This document shows, in pieces, positions 57,220-64,000 of a stretch of 64,000 bases of DNA; the first letter of the stretch is position 1, and each line of letters begins with the position of its first letter. The notes below the pieces were generated by a model that ran no database searches, had not been told where the DNA came from, and worked only from the letters and a program-made list of their open reading frames with translations. Position numbers and translations under genes: made by a program. Source of the stretch: Shimia sediminis (GTDB lineage Bacteria; Pseudomonadota; Alphaproteobacteria; Rhodobacterales; Rhodobacteraceae); NCBI RefSeq assembly GCF_003990645.1, contig NZ_RYZK01000003.1, positions 62,001 through 126,000 of the forward strand, in the 5' to 3' direction.

Positions 57220-59250
57220 CTAGTCCTTTCGCCGCATCAGGGCATCTGCGGCCACCGCGTCGGTGGGGGTGCAGAGCAGGGGGTTCACCTCAATCTCTTC
57301 CAGACCCTCGGCATTGGCAAGAACATAGGCCTCGATCGCGCGGATGGCTTTCATCAGGGCGTCGCGGTCAGCTGCGGGCGCGCCACGGTAGCCGTCGAGC
57401 AGTTTTGAGATACGCAAAGCGGCCAAAGCGTCCGAGATCATCGCGTCGGTGGCGGGCAACAGCACACTTGCGCTGTCCTGCATCACCTCGGTCAGGGTTC
57501 CGCCGGCGGCCAAGGTCATGACAAAGCCATGGGCGGGGTCCTTGACCACACCAATCAACAACTCTGCAACAGCGCCTGTCACCATCTCTTCGACAAGAAA
57601 GTGGTCGGTCGGCATTCTGTCGGCGGCTTCACTGACCTCGCGCCCCGACATCAGGTTCAGCGCCACGGCCCCGGCTTCGGTCTTGTGGGCGATGCCTTCG
57701 CCCTTGAGCACCACAGGGGGGCCGATGTCGACCGCTGCGGCCCGCGCCGCGCTGGACGAGGTCACGCGTTTAAAGTTCGGCGTGCGCAGCCCGTGCCATG
57801 CCAACCGCCGCTTGGCCTCGGCCTCGGGGATCAATTCCGGCGAGACGCTGTCCGTGGGGAGGAGAACCGGAAGCGTCTCGCCGGGGCGGGGGCGCGATGC
57901 CGCCTCGCAGGCGGCTATGGCTTCGTCCAGCCCGGCAAAGGGCACGACGCCCGCCTCGATCAGGACCGAGGCGATGTCTTCGGTGATCAGCTCTGGCAAG
58001 GTCGCGACGACGGCCACATTGGCGTTGCGATCGGTCTTGGCCCCGATGGCAGCTTTGACCGCGCAATCCCAGTCGCGCGGGTCACAGCGGTCGGGGCGCG
58101 GAAAGTCCACAATCAACAGGGTCATGGCAAGCGACGGGTCCATCATCGCACCCCAGGCCCGTGTCATCGCCTCGGCGTCGCGCCAGATATAGGTGTGGTA
58201 ATCCAGCGGATTGGCCAGCGCCACCATCGGCCCCAGGGCCGCGCGCAGGTCGGTCTTTTGCGTCTCGTTCAGCGGCGGAAAGACCACGCCGCGCCCATGG
58301 GCGGTGTCGGCGGCGAGACTGGCCTCGCCCCCCGAACAGCTGATCGAGGCGAGGCGGTTCGACGGCAGCCACCCGACGACGTGCAGCAGCTTCAGCGTCT
58401 CCAGAAAATCCGGGATCGAATGGAGCCGCGGGATGCCCAGCCGTCCGAGCAACGCCTCGGCGCCCGCATCCCCCCCGGCGAGAGAGGCGGTATGAGACAC
58501 GGTTGCGGCCTGGGCCTGATCGGACTTGCCCACCTTCAGCGCGATGATCGGCTTACCCAGGGCGCGGGCCTTGTCGGCCAGGGCCTCGAACGCGCGCAGA
58601 TCGCCGAACCCTTCGATGTGCAGCCCCAGCGCGGTGACGCGGGGATCGTCCAGCAACGCCTCGCCGATATGGGCGACACCTGACTGCGCCTGATTGCCCG
58701 CGGTGACCACATAGGCCACCGGCAGGCCGCGCATCTGCATGGTCATGTTGATCGCGATGTTTGAGCTTTGCGTGACAATCGCCACGCCCTTGTCGCAGGC
58801 TATGCCGCCGTGCTGATCGGGCCACAAAAGCGCGCCGTCCAGATAGTTCACAAAGCCATAGCAGTTGGGCCCCAGAAACGGCATATCGCCTGCCGCGTCC
58901 AGCAATTGCTCTTGCAGATCCTCGCCTTCGGCATCCTCGGCGGCGGCCTCGCGGAACCCGCTGGCGAAACACACGGCCCCCCCGGCGCCCCGTGCCGACA
59001 GGGCGCGCACGACGTCGATTGTGGCAAAGCGGTTCACACCGATAAAGGTCGCATCCGGCGCCTCGGGCAGGGCACCGACATCTTTGAAGGCAGGCAAGCC
59101 GCCCACCTGGTCCGCCTTGGGGTGCACGGGCCAGATGTCGCCCTGAAAACCCATCTTGTGGCACTGTTCGATCACCAGGGCGCACCATGCGCCGCCACCG
59201 ACCACGGCGATGGTTTTAGGGCGGAATAGTCTCGAAAGATCGCGTGTCAT
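57220..59250 (-). CDS. ADP-forming acyl-CoA ligase family protein
   Basis: A 676-residue fused ligase. The N-terminal CoA-binding domain has FRPKTIAVVGGGAW and FLGPNCYGFVNY near residue 140; the central flavodoxin-like domain has VSHTASLAGGDAG with the phosphohistidine candidate near residue 255; the C-terminal third is an ATP-grasp domain ending EIEVNPLLCTPTDAV. It would activate a carboxylic acid to its CoA thioester with ATP or run in reverse. Position next to CaiD-like and dehydrogenase genes suggests it activates a carnitine- or betaine-related acid. ATG 59250 follows AAGGTGAG. Confidence 0.85.
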   Translation of the reverse strand: MTRDLSRLFRPKTIAVVGGGAWCALVIEQCHKMGFQGDIWPVHPKADQVGGLPAFKDVGALPEAPDATFIGVNRFATIDVVRALSARGAGGAVCFASGFREAAAEDAEGEDLQEQLLDAAGDMPFLGPNCYGFVNYLDGALLWPDQHGGIACDKGVAIVTQSSNIAINMTMQMRGLPVAYVVTAGNQAQSGVAHIGEALLDDPRVTALGLHIEGFGDLRAFEALADKARALGKPIIALKVGKSDQAQAATVSHTASLAGGDAGAEALLGRLGIPRLHSIPDFLETLKLLHVVGWLPSNRLASISCSGGEASLAADTAHGRGVVFPPLNETQKTDLRAALGPMVALANPLDYHTYIWRDAEAMTRAWGAMMDPSLAMTLLIVDFPRPDRCDPRDWDCAVKAAIGAKTDRNANVAVVATLPELITEDIASVLIEAGVVPFAGLDEAIAACEAASRPRPGETLPVLLPTDSVSPELIPEAEAKRRLAWHGLRTPNFKRVTSSSAARAAAVDIGPPVVLKGEGIAHKTEAGAVALNLMSGREVSEAADRMPTDHFLVEEMVTGAVAELLIGVVKDPAHGFVMTLAAGGTLTEVMQDSASVLLPATDAMISDALAALRISKLLDGYRGAPAADRDALMKAIRAIEAYVLANAEGLEEIEVNPLLCTPTDAVAADALMRRKD

Positions 59251-59282
59251 CACTCACCTTGTGCTTGCGGAAACCAAAGAAG

Positions 59283-59346
59283 CCTCCGGCGGGAGTATTT
59301 GTAGCAAGATGAAGCTTCATTTCGCCAAAAGTACTCCCGCCGGAGG
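59283..59346. repeat. head-to-head GAGTATTT...ATGAAG elements forming a 15-bp inverted repeat
   Basis: CCTCCGGCGGGAGTA (59283-59297) is perfectly inverted at 59332-59346 (TACTCCCGCCGGAGG). Between the arms ATGAAG (59309-59314) abuts CTTCAT (59315-59320). So two copies of the dispersed element face each other in the gap between the ligase and dehydrogenase genes. Confidence 0.8.
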
Positions 59347-59355
59347 CATGAAATC

Positions 59356-60519
59356 TTATGCGCCCAAGGGGCGGAGCAGCTCGCGGCTGATGATGTGGCG
59401 CTGAATTTCCGAGGTGCCTTCCCAGATGCGCTCCACGCGGGCATCCCGCCAGATGCGTTCCAGCGGCAGCTCGTCCATCAGCCCCATGCCGCCGTGAATC
59501 TGGATCGCCTCATCCGCGACAAAGGCCAGCATCTCGGTGGCTTTCAGCTTGGCCATGGACATGTCGGTCTCAGTCACGGTGCCTTGATCGAACTTCCAGC
59601 CGGCCTCCCAGGTCAACAGGTTCGCGGCCTTCAGCTCCAGCGCCATATCGGCGAGCTTGAACGAGATGCCCTGGAACTTGCCGATCAGCTGGCCGAACTG
59701 TTTGCGTTCGGCGGCGTATTCGACCGAGTGTTGCAGCGCGCGTTCGGCGCGGCCCAGACAGGTGGCGGCAACCTGCAGGCGGGTGGCGCCGAGCCATGTG
59801 TTGGCAACCTCGAAGCCCTTGTCGACCTCGCCCAGCACCGCCGAGGACGGCAGGCGGCAATCATCGAATTCCAGTACGGCGTTGGTATAGCCGCGGTGGC
59901 TGACATTCTTGTAGCCTTCGCGCACGGAAAAGCCCGGCGTGCCCTTGTCGACAAAAAACGCGGTGATCTTTTTCTTGGGCCCGCGCGGGGTGTCCTCTTC
60001 GCCGGTCGCCATGAAGACAATCGAGAAATCGGCGATGTCGGCGTGGCTGATGAAATGCTTGGTGCCGTTCAGGATCCAGTCATCGCCATCCTTGCGGGCG
60101 CTGGCGGTCATGCCGCGCAGGTCCGATCCGGCACCTGGCTCGGTCATCGCCAGACAGTCCCATTTCTCGCCCTTCATGCAAGGATAGAGATACTTTTCCT
60201 TCTGCTCCTCAGTGCCTGCCAGCAGGATGTTCGAGGGCCGTGCCACAGCGGTCCAGTGCAGCGCATAATTGGCGCGGCCCAGTTCCTTTTCGTAGAGCAG
60301 CCATGACAGCGTATCGAGACCCGCGCCGCCCACCTCTTCGGGCATGTTGGCCGCGTATAGCCCGGCCTCCATCGCCTTTTTCTGGATCTCGCGCACAAGG
60401 TCCATATCAAGATGGCCGGTGCGTTCCACTTCCAGCTCGTGCGGGTAAAGTTCGTTCTCGACAAAGGCCCGCGTCGTGTCGACGATCATGGCCTGTTCTT
60501 CGGTCATTCCAAATTGCAT
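59356..60519 (-). CDS. acyl-CoA dehydrogenase
   Basis: A 387-residue FAD enzyme that forms the 2,3 double bond of an acyl-CoA. CLAMTEPGAGSDLRGM near residue 130 and WILNGTKHFISHADIAD near 150 bind FAD and substrate. The C-terminal QIHGGMGLMDELPLERIWRD and RVERIWEGTSEIQRHI contain the catalytic Glu of the short-chain group. CaiA-like or glutaryl-CoA-type substrates are possible. It is the first gene of a leftward operon with the ligase and CaiD-like genes, and divergent from a GlxA-type regulator. Confidence 0.92.
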   Translation of the reverse strand: MQFGMTEEQAMIVDTTRAFVENELYPHELEVERTGHLDMDLVREIQKKAMEAGLYAANMPEEVGGAGLDTLSWLLYEKELGRANYALHWTAVARPSNILLAGTEEQKEKYLYPCMKGEKWDCLAMTEPGAGSDLRGMTASARKDGDDWILNGTKHFISHADIADFSIVFMATGEEDTPRGPKKKITAFFVDKGTPGFSVREGYKNVSHRGYTNAVLEFDDCRLPSSAVLGEVDKGFEVANTWLGATRLQVAATCLGRAERALQHSVEYAAERKQFGQLIGKFQGISFKLADMALELKAANLLTWEAGWKFDQGTVTETDMSMAKLKATEMLAFVADEAIQIHGGMGLMDELPLERIWRDARVERIWEGTSEIQRHIISRELLRPLGA

Positions 60520-60595
60520 GGGCGCGCTCCAATTGCGGTTTCAGTCAGGATTAGGCGGCTTGACGACCCGTATCATGCGAAATTAGAAGAAATAC

Positions 60596-61537
60596 ATGCA
60601 AAGATGGGCCAAAACTTATGCTGCCACGCAGCAATTCGGCGTGCTGCTGTTTGATGGGTTCTCCAACCATTGTCTTGCCAACACTGTCGAACCCCTGCGT
60701 GCGGCCAATATGCTGTCGGGGCAGGCATTGTATCAATGGCAGTTCCTGACGCTGAGCGGGCAGAATGCCCAAAGCTCCAGCGGGTTGCAGGTGGCGCCGC
60801 ATCAGCGGCTGGCCGAGGCGTCGGGGGATGTGCTGGCCGTGATGCCGTCATACGGGTTCCAAAGCTATACGGGGTGGCAGGTTCAGACGGCTTTGCGTGC
60901 GGCGTCTCAGCGGTTCGCCGCGATGGCGGGTCTGGACACGGGCAGCTGGCTCCTGGCCGAAGCGGGGTTGCTGGACGGGCATCAGGCCACGATCCACTGG
61001 GAAGAGTTGACCGGGTTCGAGGAACGCTTTCCCGAGGTTGACACGCGGCGCGAGCGTTTCGTGATTGACCGGGATCGGATCACCTGTTCCGGGGCCATGG
61101 CGGCCTTTGATCTGGTGTTGCACATGATCGGGCGGGATCACGGACAGGCGCTGGCGTTAGAGGTCTCGCAGCTCTTCATGACCCGCGATTCCGCGCGCAG
61201 CCATGCGGGTGGGGCAGGGGCGGCCAGCCGGGTGGTCAACCGGGCGCTGGCGGTGATGCAGGAGCATCTGGAAGAGCCATTGCCCATTGCCGAGATCGCC
61301 CGCCGCGTGGGACGCACGCAAAAGGCGCTCGAGGTGCGGATGATGGCGGACCTCGGGGCGACGCCGCAGCGGGTCTATCGCCGCCTGCGACTGACCCTCG
61401 CCCGCAAGCTGGTGACCGAGACCGATCTGACTGTGTCCGAGATTGCGTTGCGCACGGGCTATGAGACACCCGCTGCCATGACCCGCGCGTTCAAGGCCGA
61501 GTTCGCGACAACCCCGCAGCAATTGCGCCGGGGCTAG
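60596..61537 (+). CDS. GlxA-family transcriptional regulator (DJ-1/PfpI plus AraC HTH)
   Basis: A 313-residue regulator with an N-terminal DJ-1-like domain (FGVLLFDGFSNHCLANTVEPLRA; LLFDGFSNHCL core) and a C-terminal AraC domain (IAEIARRVGRTQKALEVRM, SEIALRTGYETPAAMTRAFK). It is a second member of the GbdR/CdhR class in this window and is divergent from the acyl-CoA dehydrogenase operon by 76 bases, its likely target. Its stop overlaps that of the downstream convergent gene through a shared CTAG. Confidence 0.9.
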   Translation: MQRWAKTYAATQQFGVLLFDGFSNHCLANTVEPLRAANMLSGQALYQWQFLTLSGQNAQSSSGLQVAPHQRLAEASGDVLAVMPSYGFQSYTGWQVQTALRAASQRFAAMAGLDTGSWLLAEAGLLDGHQATIHWEELTGFEERFPEVDTRRERFVIDRDRITCSGAMAAFDLVLHMIGRDHGQALALEVSQLFMTRDSARSHAGGAGAASRVVNRALAVMQEHLEEPLPIAEIARRVGRTQKALEVRMMADLGATPQRVYRRLRLTLARKLVTETDLTVSEIALRTGYETPAAMTRAFKAEFATTPQQLRRG

Positions 61538-62499
61538 CGCTTTCGGGTTTTCAGCCGTTCGCGCATCATCGCTTTGCCCTCGGGCGAGCCATCGTGAAAC
61601 GTGCCAAACAGCTTGTCCCACGGGATTTCCAGCGTGCCATAGTTCACCTCGAAATAGCGGTGGTGCAGCTGGTGGTGGAAGTTGCCCAGATGCAGGCGTT
61701 TGCGCCCGCCTGCCCAGACCCCTTCGAACCCGGTGTGGGTGATGATGGCGTAAAGGCCATAGAACATCAGATGGCAGATCAGGTGCACGGGGTGTGTGGG
61801 CAGGAGGAAATGCACAAAGACGGTGCCGAAATAGAACAGGTGCTCCACCGGATGCATGCTTAGCCCCGACCACGGGCCGATGTCGGTGTTTCGATGGTGC
61901 AGGGCGTGGAACCGGTAAAAGAGGTCCGAGTGTAACACCCTGTGAATCCAGTAGAAATAGAAACTCTCCCAGATCGGGATGAGGAAAAAGATCACCACGA
62001 ACCAGACCGGGTTTTGCGCCCACGTTAGGGTTGGGGCATAGCCATTTGCCATCGACCACCAGATCAGCGCCTCGTAACCGCTCCAGATCGTGACGCCTGA
62101 GGCGATGGCCCAAAAGATATTGTCGCGCAGCTGGTTGCCGAAACTAAAGATACGGCCGTCGCGGGGATAGGGGCGCGGGTCGAATTTGTGCTCGGTGCCT
62201 TGCAGGGCATAGCGGTGAAACACCATGTGCAGCCCATGGGCCAGCACCGTGGCCAGGATGCAGTTGCGCAGCCAGATCAGCCCGATCCACAGCCCCGGCG
62301 TGGTGGCTTGCTCCAGCGTCGGACTGGCGTAGACGTAGCTGAGACAGGCCAGCGCCACGATGCCAAGGTTGATCGAGAGTGGAAACCAGCTGTCCCAGTA
62401 CCAGCGGAAAATCTCGACCGGTTTCCAGGGCCTCTGGAACAGCGGATTCACCCCAAGCGGCAGCTCAGGGGTATAGTTCCACTCTTTGCGATCACTCAA
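61534..62499 (-). CDS. sterol desaturase family protein (second of a tandem pair)
   Basis: A 321-residue membrane di-iron oxygenase of the fatty acid hydroxylase superfamily. His clusters are HGLHMVFHR, HRVLHSDLFYRFHALHHRN near residue 195, and HHQLHHRYFEVNYG near 285, with four to five hydrophobic segments between. Such enzymes hydroxylate or desaturate lipids, but the family also includes enzymes with other substrates. The TTG at 62499 overlaps the stop of the preceding paralogue by four bases, indicating coupling. Its stop shares a CTAG with the regulator gene. Confidence 0.88.
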   Translation of the reverse strand: MSDRKEWNYTPELPLGVNPLFQRPWKPVEIFRWYWDSWFPLSINLGIVALACLSYVYASPTLEQATTPGLWIGLIWLRNCILATVLAHGLHMVFHRYALQGTEHKFDPRPYPRDGRIFSFGNQLRDNIFWAIASGVTIWSGYEALIWWSMANGYAPTLTWAQNPVWFVVIFFLIPIWESFYFYWIHRVLHSDLFYRFHALHHRNTDIGPWSGLSMHPVEHLFYFGTVFVHFLLPTHPVHLICHLMFYGLYAIITHTGFEGVWAGGRKRLHLGNFHHQLHHRYFEVNYGTLEIPWDKLFGTFHDGSPEGKAMMRERLKTRKR

Positions 62500-63491
62500 C
62501 GGGCATGCATCCGCTTTTTGCGCGCCCGGGTTTCGGTCGTGGCCTCGGTCGATCCGTCATGGAAGGTGCCGAACCAGCGATCCCAGGGCATCTCCTGATT
62601 GCCATAGTTGCACTCATAATAGCGGTGATGCAGCTGGTGGTAAAATGTCCCCAGCGCCAGCCGACGCTTGTCGCGGATCAAAAGATCCTCATAGCCGGTG
62701 TGGGTCATCGCCGCGCCGGGCCCCTGAAACACCACGTGAAAGAACAGGTGGATCGAATGGCTTGCCACGACCCAATGGATGCAGAGCGAAGACAGGTAGA
62801 TAAAATGCTCAACCGGGTGCATCGAGAACCCGGACCACGGCCCGATATTGACGTTGCGATGATGCAGGGCATGCACGCGCTTGTAGAGGAACGGCTGATG
62901 CAGCAGCCGGTGCACCCAGTAAAAGTGAAACGCCGACCAGATCGGAATCAGCACCAGCCACAGGACAAACCAGACCGGCGCGCTGGCAAAGGTGATGGTC
63001 GGCGCATAGCCGTTGGCCATCAGCCACATGGTCACCACCTGAAACCCGGTCAGCTGCGCCACGCCGGACCCCAGCGACCAGAACATGTTGTCTTTGACCT
63101 GATCGCTGAAATCCCAGAGCTTGTTGTTCCTGCCCTGATCGCGGTGCTCGAACTTGAGCTTTTTGCCCTGTCCTTTGCGCATGTAAAAGAACCAGTGCAA
63201 GCCGCCGGCCGAGGCCGCGATCAACAGGAAATTCGCCACCCAGACCTGCGCGATCCAACCCGGGGCAAAGCTCTGCGCCACCTCAAGCGAGGGGTAGACA
63301 AACAGCCACAACAGCACGGCGAGGACCACCATCATCACCCGCTCGCTCAGGGTCAGCCAGTTGTGCGCAACCCAGCGCAAAAGATGCGCAGGCCGCGGCG
63401 GCCAGTGAAAGATCGACGGGTCATGCAGGGGCAGTTCGGGGTGGTAATTCCATTCGCGGCTCATGTCCTGCAATGGGGGCAGTTCGCTCAA
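62496..63491 (-). CDS. sterol desaturase family protein (first of a tandem pair)
   Basis: A 331-residue paralogue of the next gene, with the same architecture: hydrophobic helices and His clusters HRLLHQPFLYKRVHALHHRN near residue 200 and YHQLHHRYYECNYG near 300. Both begin with an EWNYxPELPL segment, and both end near KTRKR/RKKR-type tails, so they probably arose by duplication and may act as a heteromer. The TTG at 63491 is chosen because GGGAGG lies 7 bases upstream, ahead of an internal ATG at residue 10. The 43-base gap to the aldolase gene suggests cotranscription. Confidence 0.85.
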   Translation of the reverse strand: MSELPPLQDMSREWNYHPELPLHDPSIFHWPPRPAHLLRWVAHNWLTLSERVMMVVLAVLLWLFVYPSLEVAQSFAPGWIAQVWVANFLLIAASAGGLHWFFYMRKGQGKKLKFEHRDQGRNNKLWDFSDQVKDNMFWSLGSGVAQLTGFQVVTMWLMANGYAPTITFASAPVWFVLWLVLIPIWSAFHFYWVHRLLHQPFLYKRVHALHHRNVNIGPWSGFSMHPVEHFIYLSSLCIHWVVASHSIHLFFHVVFQGPGAAMTHTGYEDLLIRDKRRLALGTFYHQLHHRYYECNYGNQEMPWDRWFGTFHDGSTEATTETRARKKRMHAR

Positions 63492-63534
63492 TTCCAATCC
63501 TCCCTTATGGGACAATAACAGTCTCTATTCCGGC

Positions 63535-64000
63535 TTAACTCGCGTAATTTGACTGTTCGTCGTCAAGGATCGCCTTTAACTCGGCCAGATGGCGCACATC
63601 CTGCTCGGGGTAATCCTCGAGCTCTTGTGCGGTCTTCTCGGCAATCTCGTCGCTCAGCACGCGCAAGGGCTGGCCGGTTTGCAGCGCACGGATATAGGTC
63701 TCGGCGGCGCGCTCGAAATAATAGAGCCGGTTAAAGGTCTCGGCGACGGTATCGCCGATCACCATGACACCGTGATTGCCCATGATCATGGTCTTGACCT
63801 TGGGGTCGGTCAGCATGGCGGCGCACCGCTTGCCTTCGGATTCAAACGCCAGCCCGCCAAACTCTTCGTCGATGACGTGTCGATTGTAAAAGGTCGCGGT
63901 GTTCTGATCGATCGGCGGCATGCGGCTGTCCGCGAGGCTGGCCAGAACCGTGGCGTGGATCGAATGCACATGCATGGCGCAACGCGCATGGCCACAATAG
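63535..64000 (-). CDS. class II aldolase/adducin family protein, 5' end outside the window
   Basis: The C-terminal 155 residues of a class II aldolase-like protein. The frame continues past the window edge (YCGHARCAMHVHSIHAT), and HVHSIHAT supplies the zinc-binding His pair. MGNHGVMVIGDTVAETFNRLYYFERAAE is characteristic (NHGVMVIGDTVAETFN core). These proteins split or epimerise sugar phosphates or act on related substrates; the specificity is unknown. It is transcribed toward the sterol desaturase pair. Confidence 0.85.
   Translation of the reverse strand, partial: YCGHARCAMHVHSIHATVLASLADSRMPPIDQNTATFYNRHVIDEEFGGLAFESEGKRCAAMLTDPKVKTMIMGNHGVMVIGDTVAETFNRLYYFERAAETYIRALQTGQPLRVLSDEIAEKTAQELEDYPEQDVRHLAELKAILDDEQSNYAS

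Noticed and set aside
56294-60519. DMSP demethylation genes dmdB/dmdC/dmdD
   Set aside because: The dehydrogenase is about 387 residues, shorter than DmdC, the ligase is of the ADP-forming type rather than the AMP-forming DmdB type, and the hydratase C-terminus matches CaiD.

Overview
This window looks like a chromosomal segment of a marine alphaproteobacterium of the Rhodobacteraceae (Roseobacter group). The evidence is the high-GC coding style, the rpsT-dnaA-dnaN-recF-gyrB neighbourhood, a mutM/ubiE/ubiB block, a histone-deacetylase-like/xseB/ispA/dxs operon, a MarR plus OmpR-type pair resembling PetP/PetR of Rhodobacter, and many genes for quaternary amine and acyl-CoA catabolism. No phage, insertion sequence, plasmid backbone or CRISPR array is visible. 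The species cannot be fixed from the sequence alone.

Layout. 1-4.7 kb: the end of an unknown gene, a U32 tRNA-hydroxylation protein, a small membrane protein, tRNA-Leu(CAG), an NDUFA9-like protein and UppP. 4.9-11.8 kb: glutamate synthase (gltD and gltB) split by a periplasmic protein gene. 11.9-16.6 kb: MtgA, a glutathione S-transferase, QueG and a HyuA-like protein. 16.7-20.7 kb: the isoprenoid operon, read leftward. 20.8-22.6 kb: a secreted protein and PetR/PetP-like regulators. 22.7-32.1 kb: IlvE, a lone CitF-like CoA-transferase, a DMT exporter, malonyl-CoA synthetase, a MarR/P450 divergent pair with two matching operators, and an aroC-HD-AEC operon. 32.4-40.5 kb: gyrB, recF, dnaN, an oppositely oriented dioxygenase, dnaA and rpsT. 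40.7-45.5 kb: enoyl-CoA hydratase, mutM, a membrane protein, ubiE and ubiB.

45.6-51.7 kb holds a probable methylated-amine locus: a LysR regulator, a pyrrolysine-free MttB-family methyltransferase, a dimethylglycine/sarcosine-dehydrogenase-type flavoprotein with a GcvT-like folate domain, and a GlxA/AraC-type regulator. 51.9-56.3 kb: msrB-msrA, a dehydratase-like protein, a methyltransferase and a small autotransporter-like outer-membrane protein. 56.3-64 kb: a CaiD-like hydratase, an ADP-forming acyl-CoA ligase and an acyl-CoA dehydrogenase, divergent from a second GlxA-type regulator. Two tandem sterol-desaturase-family membrane oxygenases and a class II aldolase follow. Together these suggest carnitine, crotonobetaine or betaine turnover, but the substrates are inferred.

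The least explained signals lie between genes. A 52-bp element with three CGTCGGT repeats at an exact 11-bp period occurs twice, inside the glt locus and before the dimethylglycine-dehydrogenase-like gene. A dispersed GAGTATTT...ATGAAG element occurs about seven times, often with GC-rich palindromes. There are also paired operators upstream of aroC and between marR and the P450 gene, and clustered GANTC sites around rpsT-dnaA.
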